A stretch of 64,000 nucleotides of DNA. It comes from Bacillus_BD oryzisoli_A (GTDB lineage: Bacteria > Bacillota > Bacilli > Bacillales > Cytobacillaceae). The notes below the pieces were generated by a model. That model worked only from the letters and a program-made list of their open reading frames with translations. It was not told the DNA's origin and made no database searches. The stretch is from NCBI RefSeq assembly GCF_043641075.1, contig NZ_JBHZRC010000001.1, positions 1-64,000 on the forward strand. The letters are read 5' to 3'. Numbering within the stretch: position 1 is the first letter of the stretch; every line of letters begins with the position of its first letter. A program made the position numbers and the translations under genes. Positions 41,869-51,438 of the stretch are shown piece after piece.

Positions 41869-42423
41869 ATGGATTCTAAACGGAAATGGAATGGAAAGTA
41901 TAAAGAAAGACTTCTGAAGAGTGAAGAGTCTTCACCAAATGTAAGGCTGCAGGAATTGTCATCCTATCTAATCGGTGGAACGGCCCTTGATCTCGCATGT
42001 GGTCTTGGCGGTAACAGCATGTTCCTCGCAAATCTTGGCTATCAAGTAAAGGCTGTTGATATCTCTGACGTAGCGATAGAATACCTTCAATTACAGTCTG
42101 AAAAGAAACAGCTTACCATGCAACCGAGAATGGCCGACTTGACCGATTGGCAGAGCCTTGGTTTAGTGGAGGAATCGTTTGATTTAATTCTTATAACGTA
42201 TTATTTGGATCGATCCATTTTTCCACTACTTAAAACTGTTTTGAAGGAGAACGGGTATTTTTTTATGGAGACGTTCTATCTGTCACCTAAAAACGAACAA
42301 ATCGTATCAGATCAATTCAAGCTAAAGCCAAATGAACTTCTTGAGGTGTTTGGCAGCTGGAAGATTCTTTACTATGAAGAAAATGAATTAGAGGGGAGAC
42401 AGACTATTTTTTGCCGGAAATGA
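41869..42423 (+). CDS. Class I SAM-dependent methyltransferase
   Basis: 184 aa. Motif I DLACGLGGNSMFLANLGYQVKAVDIS, then the acidic loop with the ribose-binding Asp, and a post-motif DLILITYYLDRSIFPLLK. It resembles TehB/tellurite and thiopurine methyltransferase-like proteins. Possible substrates include metalloids or small thiols; not determinable here. ATG 41869 follows AAGGAG by 10 nt. Confidence 0.82.
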   Translation: MDSKRKWNGKYKERLLKSEESSPNVRLQELSSYLIGGTALDLACGLGGNSMFLANLGYQVKAVDISDVAIEYLQLQSEKKQLTMQPRMADLTDWQSLGLVEESFDLILITYYLDRSIFPLLKTVLKENGYFFMETFYLSPKNEQIVSDQFKLKPNELLEVFGSWKILYYEENELEGRQTIFCRK

Positions 42424-42462
42424 TATATAAAAAACGAAAGCAGGGAGGAGCAGCTGATTAAA

Positions 42463-45024
42463 CTACTTCTCCCTAATAATTTTCTTTCTCTTCGCTAAAA
42501 CAAAAGCAGCCAACAAACCAACTAAACTGATAATGGAAATCACACTTCCAGCCATAAACCCTCGTGGGATAAACTGCAATTCAACATCATGTGTTCCTTT
42601 TTTGAGATCCACGCCAATAAAACCGCCAAGCTTCATAACAGGGACCGTTTTCCCGTCAACCTTTGCTGACCAGCCTTTGTCATAAGGAATGGAAAAGAAG
42701 AGGACATTTGATTCTTCTGACTTGATGCTTCCCTTTACGGTTGTATCCGAGTAATCAGCCAATTGAAAGGTTTGCTTTTGTATTTCCGTAATCCTATCCT
42801 TAAAGGCAGGAATTTCTAAGCCATAAAATAGCTGATGGGCCAATTGTGTCTCAGGAACGAGAAATTCAATTTTAACTGTAACGGTTTCATTCGTAAAAGC
42901 ACCTAAATCTAAAATTCTTTCATAATGTGCGGCAGGATATGTACCGAGTGATTTTCCGTTTACATATACGTTCGTTTCACCTAATCCCGGAATTCCCTTA
43001 CCAGCAGCCAATAATGTATAAAATTGCTGTTTTCCTACAAGGTCAAAGGTCATTTCAATCGAACCTTCTGCATCCTTATTATTCTTTTTTACATAAAGAA
43101 TTTGTCCCTCTTTTTTAACAGACAGATTATGATAGGTTGTTTGAACCGGTTTTCGTTTTTTAAAATAATCCTCTGAACCGCCTAAAAAGAGATTTTGATT
43201 AACAAAAGGAGTTTCTTCTTTTCTTGCTAATGCAACTTGATCTTTATCTATCATAAAACCAATGGGAAGAGCCTGCTGATTTTTATATACACATGTTTCC
43301 TTTACGCAAAGCTCCTTTGTGTAGCCGTGTTTATTGATTTTTTGATCAGTAATGGCGTATTTAAAACCTAATAAAGCATCTGACGCCAATATCCCGTTAT
43401 TCTGAGCTAAAGAACGGACTCCAAGCGTTGTACTATAGCCTAAATGATACATAAAATCATGCAACGTTCCATTGGATAGTGTATTAAAATTACTCATTCC
43501 CTTATAGTGGTAACGAATGGAATCATTAGGAGTCATACGAATGGTAGAATTCAGCCGGTAAAACCCCGCATCCTTCTCACCCAATTCTGTTAAAACATCT
43601 TGAAACCCTGGTGCAGCAATATTGTACTGATCTCTCGAATAGCTGTACCCCGGATAACTATTGAGTGTTTTAATTTGCTGGTATGCATTCAAGCCGATAT
43701 CACATAAAACAATAAACAATAACGTCCATAAAGCTGCTGAACGAAATTTCAAGTTCGTTTCTCTAATATAAAGAGTGAAGCAAATGAGTATCAAGAAAAG
43801 GGCGTTCACTAAAGCTTTTGCAACGGACATTTGCTCGGGTTTCAACTCTGTTAACAGAACCAAAATAAAAATAGCGATACATGTGACCTTGTATAAGGAT
43901 GGCAGTTCCTCTTGACTAAATACAGTAAAAACTCTGTAGGCAAGAAAGATGATGATAAAAGAAAAGACAAAAGCAAACCGATGAAGATAGCCTGTCGGCG
44001 ATTCAAAGGCATGCCAAATGATGTTCAACCCATGGATTTGAAAGCTTAGTAGTAGCCCTAACAACAGAATAAAATAAATGATTTTTTCTTTCGGATTGAT
44101 TTTCTTACTAAGAAAAAATAATGGAAATAATAAAAGAGTGAGTAAGCCACTGTATATATTAGGTTGTTCTAAGAGGTTCTCACCGCTATTGTAGGCCTTG
44201 GCTAGTAATTCAAAAAAACCAATGTCAATTGCAAAAAGGCTGTTCCAATCAAACGGAGGATACTCATTCGATTTCAGTTGAAGATAAGTAGGGATTATAA
44301 GAAAGGCAGAAATCCCAAAAGCGATCATGGTACAGAACATGAATCTGCTAAAATGAACAAGGATTGATTTCAAAGAAAAAGTGTCTTGTAACGAACCTTT
44401 TGCCAGAAAATATAAGAAGGCAAACAGACCTACAATATAGGCCATATAAAAATTAGATATGAAAAGCACAGTTAAGCTTAAAGTTAGAAGCATGTACCTT
44501 TTCTGAAACAATTGGTCAATACCTAATAGAACAAGCGGCAGTAAATAAAGACTATCAAGCCACATGATGTTAAAAAAATAGCCTATCGTGAATGACATGA
44601 GTGCGTACATGGAAGAAAACGGAAGCGCATTTTCCTTCTGGCGTTCTTCTGTTTTCAATAAATAGATGCTCATAGTTAAACCGGCAAGAGCAGTTTTTGT
44701 CAAAGTCATGAGAATAAAGGCTTCCGGTAAATGTGATTTCGGAAATAAGAAAATAAGAATTGAGATTGGACTAGAGAGATAATAAGCAAAAGTTCCCCAA
44801 AAGTTAAGTCCCATTCCTAATTCCCATGTATATAAAAGGCTGCCGTTTCCACGTATAGCATCATAGAGATGATGATAAAATGGCAGATATTGTGTAAATT
44901 GATCAGCCATTAATAATGAATGGGTTCCAAATGGGTAGACTCTTAACAGGACAAAGACAGCACCCAATAAGAAAAAGGGCAGTATAAAAGCCATGATAAA
45001 CATTCGAAATTTAACAGAAAGCAT
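42463..45024 (-). CDS. yfhO: YfhO family membrane glycosyltransferase-like protein
   Basis: 853 aa. GT-C type layout: about 12 N-terminal membrane helices with an early acidic loop (YPFGTHSLLMADQFTQYLPFYH), a large external domain (about 430-810), and a final membrane helix. In B. subtilis, YfhO works with CsbB to glycosylate lipoteichoic acid using undecaprenyl-linked GlcNAc. No csbB gene is adjacent. GGAGG precedes ATG 45024. Confidence 0.88.
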   Translation of the reverse strand: MLSVKFRMFIMAFILPFFLLGAVFVLLRVYPFGTHSLLMADQFTQYLPFYHHLYDAIRGNGSLLYTWELGMGLNFWGTFAYYLSSPISILIFLFPKSHLPEAFILMTLTKTALAGLTMSIYLLKTEERQKENALPFSSMYALMSFTIGYFFNIMWLDSLYLLPLVLLGIDQLFQKRYMLLTLSLTVLFISNFYMAYIVGLFAFLYFLAKGSLQDTFSLKSILVHFSRFMFCTMIAFGISAFLIIPTYLQLKSNEYPPFDWNSLFAIDIGFFELLAKAYNSGENLLEQPNIYSGLLTLLLFPLFFLSKKINPKEKIIYFILLLGLLLSFQIHGLNIIWHAFESPTGYLHRFAFVFSFIIIFLAYRVFTVFSQEELPSLYKVTCIAIFILVLLTELKPEQMSVAKALVNALFLILICFTLYIRETNLKFRSAALWTLLFIVLCDIGLNAYQQIKTLNSYPGYSYSRDQYNIAAPGFQDVLTELGEKDAGFYRLNSTIRMTPNDSIRYHYKGMSNFNTLSNGTLHDFMYHLGYSTTLGVRSLAQNNGILASDALLGFKYAITDQKINKHGYTKELCVKETCVYKNQQALPIGFMIDKDQVALARKEETPFVNQNLFLGGSEDYFKKRKPVQTTYHNLSVKKEGQILYVKKNNKDAEGSIEMTFDLVGKQQFYTLLAAGKGIPGLGETNVYVNGKSLGTYPAAHYERILDLGAFTNETVTVKIEFLVPETQLAHQLFYGLEIPAFKDRITEIQKQTFQLADYSDTTVKGSIKSEESNVLFFSIPYDKGWSAKVDGKTVPVMKLGGFIGVDLKKGTHDVELQFIPRGFMAGSVISIISLVGLLAAFVLAKRKKIIREK

Positions 45025-45206
45025 AATATCCTCCAAGTCTTATAAAAACTCGACGGTTGTTTTAAAGACAATTAATTTAAATGGTACATATTGGTAACAG
45101 TCTAAACCATTATACGTAATTTTAACCATATATATAAAGAAGAAAGGATTGGAAAATATAGAAATATATTGCTTTTTCGTTTATGATGAGGGAGGAATAC
45201 ATATTC

Positions 45207-45230
45207 ATGACGAAGGGGTACTTACTATGA
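45207..45230 (+). CDS. Seven-codon leader ORF MTKGYLL
   Basis: ATG 45207 has a strong GAGGGAGG site 11 nt upstream. The ORF ends with TGA that overlaps the start ATG of the next gene (ATGA). The arrangement suggests translational coupling or a leader peptide. Confidence 0.45.
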   Translation: MTKGYLL

Positions 45231-45988
45231 GTCTATTACAATTAGAATCTGTTCGATCGAATTTATTATCACATCCAATTTATCAAGAAATCACAACACC
45301 TGAGCGAGTAAAGGTTTTTATGAAACATCATGTATTTGCGGTTTGGGATTTTATGAGCTTGTTAAAAAGATTACAAAAATCGGTTACTTCTGTGGATGTT
45401 CCGTGGTTTCCCTACGAGAAACCACTGTTTTCCCGATTAATAAATGAAATTGTCGTGGCAGAGGAATCGGATATCGATGGAAGAGGGGGATACAGCAGTC
45501 ATTTTGCTCTCTATCTAGAAGCAATGGAGGAGTGCGGTGCAGATGTAACCATGTTTCAATCCTTTTTAAAGCCCTTGAAAGAAGGAAATGATTACCAAAC
45601 CGTGTTATCAGAAAACACTCTAATCCCTGAGAGTGTCAAACAATTTGTCGCATTTAATTTAGATTTAGCCATGAATGGGGAACTATATGAAGTTGCCGCC
45701 GCCTTTTTCTATGGACGGGAAGGCTTGATTCCTGAAATGTTCAAGCCACTTGTAGACTCTTTAATGGAGACAGGTGCATCCAGCGAAAGACTAGTTTTCT
45801 ATTTAAATAGACATATAGAGGTTGACGAGGAACATCATGGTCCACTTGCAGAAAAGCTCTTGCTTGAGCTATGTGAAAAAAATTCGGAAAAACTTAGCAA
45901 AGCGAATCGAATTGGAGAGATGTGCTTAGAGGCACGCTCTAATCTTTGGGATGGGGTACTAGAAGAAATTAAGGAAAGAAATCTATAA
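45227..45988 (+). CDS. DUF3050 family protein (haem-oxygenase-like fold)
   Basis: 253 aa, soluble and helical. Conserved His/Glu clusters MKHHVFAVWDFMSLLKRLQ, EIVVAEESDIDG, SHFALYLEAMEE, FFYGREGLIPEMF, YLNRHIEVDEEHHGPLAEKLL are the likely di-metal ligands, as in haem-oxygenase-like iron enzymes. Function unknown. The start at 45227 overlaps a short leader ORF; its own ribosome site (AAGGGG) is weaker. Confidence 0.8.
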   Translation: MSLLQLESVRSNLLSHPIYQEITTPERVKVFMKHHVFAVWDFMSLLKRLQKSVTSVDVPWFPYEKPLFSRLINEIVVAEESDIDGRGGYSSHFALYLEAMEECGADVTMFQSFLKPLKEGNDYQTVLSENTLIPESVKQFVAFNLDLAMNGELYEVAAAFFYGREGLIPEMFKPLVDSLMETGASSERLVFYLNRHIEVDEEHHGPLAEKLLLELCEKNSEKLSKANRIGEMCLEARSNLWDGVLEEIKERNL

Positions 45989-46024
45989 AAAGGGATAGTA
46001 GAATAATGTGAACATGAAAAGGGA

Positions 46025-46058
46025 AAAGGGAGCCTACTCCACATCTTAGGTTCCCTTT
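46025..46058. terminator. Bidirectional terminator, DUF3050/lipoprotein
   Basis: AAAGGGA-CCTA stem pairs with TAGG-TCCCTTT (one mismatch), T-rich both ways. Confidence 0.8.
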
Positions 46059-46066
46059 TTCTAGTA

Positions 46067-46786
46067 TTATTCTATTTTAAAAGTTACTTTCCCAACACCT
46101 AATTCTGTATTTACATTAATCACTACCTTTGCGTCTTCATAGGCCTCGTTTACATAAATTCCATTTCCATTGGAAATGAACCCGTCATAATCTGTTTTTC
46201 CAATTCCGTTTGCTGAATTAATTTTTACTCCGACATCTTTCGGTAAGATGATAGTAGAATCTCCAACCCCCATGTGTAAGGTAGCATCAAAGCTTTCGTC
46301 AAAATTGCCGCTCATGTCAATGGTCATATCGCCGACGCCAGCATTTACTTCAAGGTCGTTCATTTGCAGTCCTTTTAAATCTAGATACGTTTCAGAGGCA
46401 CCAGCATTCACCTTTAAATCAAGTGGTATATCATTATTAAGCTTAAGATTCCAAGTGTTTTTCATATCGCCTATATTAAGGTTTTTGAAGATACCATCAT
46501 CCTGTTCGATAACTGCAATTCCTTTATCGTCTTTAAGCTTATATGTGATATCCGGTGTTAGCTTGTTATTTGTGTATTCGATCGTTCCTTCAGCCCACTC
46601 ATTAGCGCCGCCATCAACCCGTAATTCTCCTGCACCGATATTAAGCTCAAGCACCAATTCATCTGCCTTATCCTTCTCAATCAGTACGGTCTTGCTGTCG
46701 TCATTTCCATTAAAAAATGGTCCACATCCTGCTGCTATCACTAAAAATGAAGCTGCAATAATACTTCCAGCTAATTTCTTCTTCAT
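46067..46786 (-). CDS. Lipoprotein with LiaF/toast-rack-like beta domain
   Basis: 239 aa. Lipoprotein signal with lipobox IAAGC (Cys21), then an all-beta repeat region in which short strands recur (LNIGAGELRVDGG, LKVNAGASETYLDLKG, LEVNAGVGDMTIDMSG, LHMGVGDSTIILP, NTELGVGKVTFKIE). This is the toast-rack/DUF4097-like fold seen in LiaF and cell-wall stress proteins. Role unknown; extracellular sensing is possible. A GGGGG site precedes ATG 46786. Confidence 0.78.
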   Translation of the reverse strand: MKKKLAGSIIAASFLVIAAGCGPFFNGNDDSKTVLIEKDKADELVLELNIGAGELRVDGGANEWAEGTIEYTNNKLTPDITYKLKDDKGIAVIEQDDGIFKNLNIGDMKNTWNLKLNNDIPLDLKVNAGASETYLDLKGLQMNDLEVNAGVGDMTIDMSGNFDESFDATLHMGVGDSTIILPKDVGVKINSANGIGKTDYDGFISNGNGIYVNEAYEDAKVVINVNTELGVGKVTFKIE

Positions 46787-46902
46787 TTTGAATTCCCCCT
46801 TGGTTATCATACCTTTATTGTAAGGGAGTAGAGGAAGGGGGGAAAACGGCTATAGCTTTAATTCAAAGTCAGTCTAAAGACGTACTGCAGGTAAGCTAAA
46901 AA

Positions 46903-46942
46903 GAAAAGAGGCTGACTTATGCTTATAAGTCAGCCTCTTTAA
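46903..46942 (-). terminator. Terminator downstream of ffs
   Basis: AAAGAGGCTGACTTAT/ATAAGTCAGCCTCTTT, followed on the minus strand by CTTTTT. Confidence 0.85.
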
Positions 46943-47013
46943 TGGTGAAAAATGGTATGTATTTTATGTAGGTTATAACATCGAAGCAACTAAATGAATC
47001 GATAGTAGTAAAA

Positions 47014-47286
47014 CACCGTGCGCCTGCTCTCGATAGGAACAACCAAGCGTTACTTGCAAAAGAAAGCTCGAACTAGGCAACCCTGCGGCACATGGAAAAG
47101 TCTACTTATGGCTGCTTCCTTCCGGATCTGACCAGATTCATAGGTTTCCATTGCGCAGGACCCAATCGTCAACACTACTTTTACAAGGCAGGCCTCACAT
47201 GTTCAAACCTCAAACAGGCATTCAACCCCGCTATGGCGGATTGCGGGTTACAGGGCACCGCCAACTCCCCATCTAGCACGGTATGT
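47014..47286 (-). ncRNA. ffs: Signal recognition particle RNA (large Bacillus type)
   Basis: About 271 nt on the minus strand. Universal SRP core with GTCAGATCCGGAAGGAAGCAGC tetraloop region, GTTGACGATTGGGTCCTGCGCAA, GGGTTGCCTAG, and closing ends CCGTGCTAG/GCGCACGG as in B. subtilis scRNA with its Alu domain. Ends are estimated from pairing. Confidence 0.94.
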
Positions 47287-47337
47287 ATGAAAAACAACAT
47301 ACCTATGATATACGTAGATTTTTAAGATGACTTCGGC

Positions 47338-47750
47338 ACATGAAATGGCTGTAAGCCAGGTTCTGTTCCTGCGTGCTCAAACGATGCCAAACTCGCACTG
47401 CAGGTGTAGTCATATAACTATCGATTTTATACAATCGATCCATCCTTTTGGTTCAAGATTCCCGCCGGATGGTGCCCCTACCTAAATTTGGGTTGCTCGC
47501 TCGCGGGGTTTACCCGTTCCATTCCTTCCGTTTCCAGAAGAACTCCGTTACTGTGGCACTTTCAGGATACTCTCAGCATATCCAATGAAGGACTTAGCAT
47601 GATTTCTCCGCCGTCAGCAGAATAATATTCTGCTGCCCACCTTTGCAGATGGCACGAACACTCCGGGCATCTCAGCACCGGGCGAGCCTGGACTTTCCTC
47701 AACTCATGTGTTCCATGAGCCGCGACTACTCACCATTTCATGTTGTTGCT
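47338..47750 (-). ncRNA. rnpB: RNase P RNA, class B
   Basis: Minus strand. Matches the Bacillus RNase P RNA core: GAGGAAAGTCCAGGCTCGC, GGTGCTGAGATGCCCG, GTATCCTGAAAGTGCCACAG, GGTAAACCCC…CGAGCGAG, and GGCTTACAG near the 3' end. P1 is formed by CATGAAATGG (5') and CCATTTCATG (3'). It processes tRNA 5' ends. Ends are approximate. Confidence 0.95.
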
Positions 47751-47842
47751 CATCTCTTACATGTATTAATTTATCATAGTAACTGCAACAAGTCTCTAGT
47801 GTATCGCTCCCAGAGATGGAATATTTTGCCGCTTAGCTTCGT

Positions 47843-48688
47843 TTACTTTTTTATGATCTCTCTTTGATTAATAGGCTGAACAGGACGATGATTATCAGGG
47901 AAGATGCCTTTGAATACTTGAATTTGATTTTTCGACATTTGAATCGGCTGTTCAAAAACGATCCATTTTATCCCTTCCGTACAAGGGGGAGTGGTCAAAG
48001 AGCCATTATAATGAAAGCCTGTTTGATTATGCGGAATCAATGTCTTTACGTCTATCGGCTCTTTCACGATTGACTTATCTAATTCCTTCTTCGGTAGGGC
48101 ATTCCAAGCTGCTGCTAGTATTTCATTTTCACTGCCTTCCTGAACCATAACTCCTAGGACGGCAAGCTTTCCATAGGGATCTTTATGGACAAGATGAAAT
48201 TCCATAGCGAAATTTTTCCCATTAAATTGATGTTCACTGGGAGTATGGAAATGAAGTTGCTCAAGCGAGTATGTTTTACCATCCAAAACGATTACGTTCC
48301 TTTTTGTAATGGGATTTGCTTGTATTGTATGACCAGTGTTCACGAGTGTAAATGTTGTTGGCTCAGATTGAATAATCATCTTTTCTGGGCTGGTTGATTC
48401 AATTAGTTGGGAGGCTTCAATATTGATCGGTGATTGTTCTTTCCCTTTAGCACACGTAGAGTAAGCTGGATCTAACTCTCCCCAATGTTTAGGACCGGTT
48501 TTTCCTTCATATGACCATTCTGAAGCATGGCTGCTATTGACTTCTATTGTATCAGATTCCAAATGATTAGAATGATTCTCCGCTTTGACATCATAAATAC
48601 TTTCTTCCGAAGGTAATGGTTGAGTAGAGCAGGCAGTCAATAGCAAACAGCACAACATCTTAGCAATAAAAAAATCATTGATTTTCAT
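47843..48688 (-). CDS. Alpha-carbonic anhydrase, lipoprotein
   Basis: 281 aa. Lipoprotein signal with LLLTAC (Cys20), then an alpha-class carbonic anhydrase domain. Zinc ligands His146, His148 (QLHFHTPSEH) and His165 (EFHLVH); proton shuttle region WSYEGKTGPKHWGEL; KGKEQSPINI; LTTPPCTEGIKWIV with likely disulfide partner Cys79. It converts CO2 and bicarbonate at the cell surface. GGAGG precedes the ATG. No terminator is visible before the rnpB gene downstream. Confidence 0.94.
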   Translation of the reverse strand: MKINDFFIAKMLCCLLLTACSTQPLPSEESIYDVKAENHSNHLESDTIEVNSSHASEWSYEGKTGPKHWGELDPAYSTCAKGKEQSPINIEASQLIESTSPEKMIIQSEPTTFTLVNTGHTIQANPITKRNVIVLDGKTYSLEQLHFHTPSEHQFNGKNFAMEFHLVHKDPYGKLAVLGVMVQEGSENEILAAAWNALPKKELDKSIVKEPIDVKTLIPHNQTGFHYNGSLTTPPCTEGIKWIVFEQPIQMSKNQIQVFKGIFPDNHRPVQPINQREIIKK

Positions 48689-48799
48689 TATTTTATATCC
48701 TCCTTTTGAAGCGGTGAATCTAAAAATTCAACATATGTCATTATTCGTACTAGCATACGTTTTTATACAAGGATCAGGGTAGGGAGGATAGGTAGAATA

Positions 48800-48830
48800 A
48801 AAAAAGCCTAGACAATTGTCTAAGCTTTTT
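48800..48830 (-). terminator. Terminator of dapA
   Basis: AAAAAGC-TAGACAATTGTCTA-GCTTTTT. Confidence 0.85.
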
Positions 48831-48846
48831 ACAAGGAAGTCAGGCT

Positions 48847-49752
48847 TTAGCTTGCTGCTTCTTCAACAGTTGCTTCATATTCTTGTAGCTGGTTTAAAAC
48901 ATCCTTTAATGCACTGAGTTCAGCATCATTTAACGGAATCAGTGGTAAACGGACACCGCCGACAGGGACACCGGTTAAATTTAATGCTGCTTTGACAGGT
49001 GTTGGGTTTGGAGCAGCAAATAATGCCTTCATAACTGGTAACAGGCTGCGGTGCATTTCTGCAGCCTTTTGATGATTTCCGCTCATAAAATGCTTAATCA
49101 TAGTCTGCATTTCGTTACCAATAACGTGGGAAGCAACAGAAATGACACCTGTTCCACCAATAGATAAGACTGGTATTGTAACACCGTCATCACCACTGTA
49201 TAATGCAAAGCCTTCAGGGGTTTGCCTGATAATTTCAGACATGGCATCTAAATTACCGCTTGCATCCTTTATTGCCACAATATTAGGTATTTGTGCTAGA
49301 CGAACCGTTGTTTCTACTGTCATATTAATGCCTGTTCTTCCAGGGATATTATAAAGCATAACCGGTAATTCAGTGGACTCGGCAATTGCTTTAAAATGCT
49401 GATATAAACCTTCTTGAGACGGCTTATTATAATAAGGAACAACCAGCATAACTCCGTCAACACCAGTTTGTTCAGCTAACTTTGTTAAGTGAATAGATTC
49501 TCTTGTGTTATAGGAGCCGGTACCAGCAATAACGGGAATTCTTCCGCCTACAACCTCTACGACAAACTTGAATAATTCAACTTTTTCATCAGTTGTTAGG
49601 GTAGGTGATTCACCAGTTGTGCCAGCTACGACTAATCCCTCAGTTCCATTTTCAATTAAATAATTTACCAAATTTCTTGTAGCGCTAAAATCCACCTCGC
49701 CATTTTGATCAAATGGGGTCACCATTGCAGTTAATAATTGTCCGAAATTCAT
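48847..49752 (-). CDS. dapA: 4-hydroxy-tetrahydrodipicolinate synthase
   Basis: 301 aa. Condenses pyruvate with aspartate semialdehyde in the lysine, diaminopimelate and dipicolinate pathway. Schiff-base Lys162 (AIKDASG), Tyr134 (YNIPGRTG), pyruvate site GTTGESPT (44-51), YYNKPSQEGLYQH. GTGGAGAAG precedes ATG 49752; the apparent extension to 49896 is riboswitch sequence. Expression is under the upstream lysine riboswitch. Confidence 0.95.
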   Translation of the reverse strand: MNFGQLLTAMVTPFDQNGEVDFSATRNLVNYLIENGTEGLVVAGTTGESPTLTTDEKVELFKFVVEVVGGRIPVIAGTGSYNTRESIHLTKLAEQTGVDGVMLVVPYYNKPSQEGLYQHFKAIAESTELPVMLYNIPGRTGINMTVETTVRLAQIPNIVAIKDASGNLDAMSEIIRQTPEGFALYSGDDGVTIPVLSIGGTGVISVASHVIGNEMQTMIKHFMSGNHQKAAEMHRSLLPVMKALFAAPNPTPVKAALNLTGVPVGGVRLPLIPLNDAELSALKDVLNQLQEYEATVEEAAS

Positions 49753-49814
49753 TACTTCTCCACTTCCTTTTAATTTTTTTAAAATTAGAGGGAGAAGGCC
49801 ACTTTGTAAGTAAA

Positions 49815-50062
49815 CGCAAAAAAGCACCAACGAGGGTTCGCTGCTGCAGTAGAAACATAAATGAAAATCGTTTCTGTGCGTAAGATAGCCCTCCATATAG
49901 TTACCTATATGACAGTTCTGTATTTATTCAATAGCAGAACCAGCTTCAAGAAGAATGAGATTCTCTCAGCTTCGGCAAATTCCCCTTTCCACAATTTTCA
50001 GCAGATCTCATTATCCTCCTATTGTGTACTTATGGTCTTTGCGCCTCTATCCTTACTTCAAT
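49815..50062 (-). promoter_or_regulatory. Lysine riboswitch (L box) with terminator
   Basis: Minus strand. Conserved aptamer elements AGAGGCGCAAAGACCATAAG near 50055, GCCGAAG, ACTGTCATATAGGTAACTATATGGAGGGCTATC near 49885-49918. An imperfect hairpin (about 49821-49845) followed by TTTTTT lies before dapA. Lysine should close the terminator. Confidence 0.9.
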
Positions 50063-50450
50063 AGTTTTGAAATAAGAAAATATGTAATTGATTAAATAAT
50101 ATAATAGTTCTGCCTAAATTGCAATGAAAAGTTAGAAAAATTTGTTCAAATTACTATAACCACAATGAATGAATAACTAAACAAGCTTTAGCCTATAACC
50201 TGGGCTTGAAATTATTTGCGGCAGGTCCCGACGAATCTACGGGGAATACACGAAATATCTGCGGAAGTTACTCTTAATGTCTGCGGATTGGAAGGGGTGG
50301 AAACGCCGTACAATGTGAGTAACTAATATATCAGAGTTACCTGAGTTATAAAAATTAGCATCTCATTAATAAATGTGAGAGGAGGTTTAACTTTACTATT
50401 CAAGTGAGGGATACAAGGTTTTAGACAAATGGGGAGAAAGGATAATTAAT
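50063..50450. other. Intergenic between dapA and hydrolase operon
   Basis: It should hold two divergent promoters. The part 50217-50300 has scattered TGCGG motifs similar to those at 55326-55424. No ORF or RNA recognised. Confidence 0.4.
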
Positions 50451-51419
50451 ATGAAGAAAAAAGGGATTTGGAAGAAAATTCAAACGTTTATGCTTTATTC
50501 TCTACCCCTACTTTTATTCTTAGTAACGATTGGATTTGTTTACCAAAAGAAAGGTGAATCGAGGGATTATGACAAATACACAGCGGTAGGAGAGACATAC
50601 GAAGTCTATGGTAAAAAGATGCATATTTATACAGGTGGTAAAGGGAGCTCTACCGTAGTTTTTCATGCTGGGTCAGGAACGCCAAACCCATATGTAGATT
50701 TCTCAACGGTATACGAGAAAATAGGTCATGAAACAAAGTATGCTGTTATTGATCGATTTGGGTATGGTTATAGTGATCTAACCAATCGTAAACGGGATAT
50801 TGACAACATCGTTGATGAAAATCGTAAGCTGCTGCAAGAGGCTGGTCAAAAGCCACCATATATTTTAGTAGGCCATTCATTAAGTTCCCTAGAGGTCATT
50901 CGCTATGCTCAAAGGTATCCAGAGGAAGTAAAAGGGATTGTTCTATTGGATGGAGGAAGCCCGAAGTATTATTCTGAACAAAAACCCTTGACCTTCTTTT
51001 CACATGTACTCCAATTTTTCCGAACAACAGGTGTGTTTAGATTCGTATATGAAATAAATGAGGAATTTTTCATAGGTGGACGCAACAACCTGAAGTTTGT
51101 TCCGAATGAATTAAAAGAGGTTGATCAGGCATTCACCCTTCTTAAACTAGGTAATAAAAATGTAACTGATGAACTGCGGCAAGCTCAAAAAAATGCAGTA
51201 AAAGTATTAAAAGATAATAATGGCTTAGCGATGCCCATGACTGTTTCGACAGCTGATAGCTTTGGCGAAGTCAAAAAAGATTGGCTTGAAAGTCAAAAAG
51301 AATTAACCGAGTGGTCTTCTGCTGGAAAACATATCGTTGTAAAAGATTCGCAGCATTATATTCATCACTATCGTCCAGATCTCATTGCAGAAGAAATACT
51401 GAACTTGGCTAAGAAATAA
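50451..51419 (+). CDS. Membrane-anchored alpha/beta hydrolase
   Basis: 322 aa. One N-terminal membrane helix (about 13-29), then an alpha/beta hydrolase domain: oxyanion region VVFHAGSGTPNPY, IDRFGYGYSD, nucleophile elbow GHSLSS, and catalytic His in DSQHYIHHYRPD. Substrate unknown. It heads a four-gene operon with a MacAB-like exporter and is separated from the adaptor gene by 19 bp, so it may process the exported compound (inference). Confidence 0.82.
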   Translation: MKKKGIWKKIQTFMLYSLPLLLFLVTIGFVYQKKGESRDYDKYTAVGETYEVYGKKMHIYTGGKGSSTVVFHAGSGTPNPYVDFSTVYEKIGHETKYAVIDRFGYGYSDLTNRKRDIDNIVDENRKLLQEAGQKPPYILVGHSLSSLEVIRYAQRYPEEVKGIVLLDGGSPKYYSEQKPLTFFSHVLQFFRTTGVFRFVYEINEEFFIGGRNNLKFVPNELKEVDQAFTLLKLGNKNVTDELRQAQKNAVKVLKDNNGLAMPMTVSTADSFGEVKKDWLESQKELTEWSSAGKHIVVKDSQHYIHHYRPDLIAEEILNLAKK

Positions 51420-51438
51420 GTAAAACGAAGGAAATGAA

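Noticed and set aside
47092..47867. Plus-strand frames of 70-77 codons
   Set aside because: They are antisense to SRP RNA and RNase P RNA.
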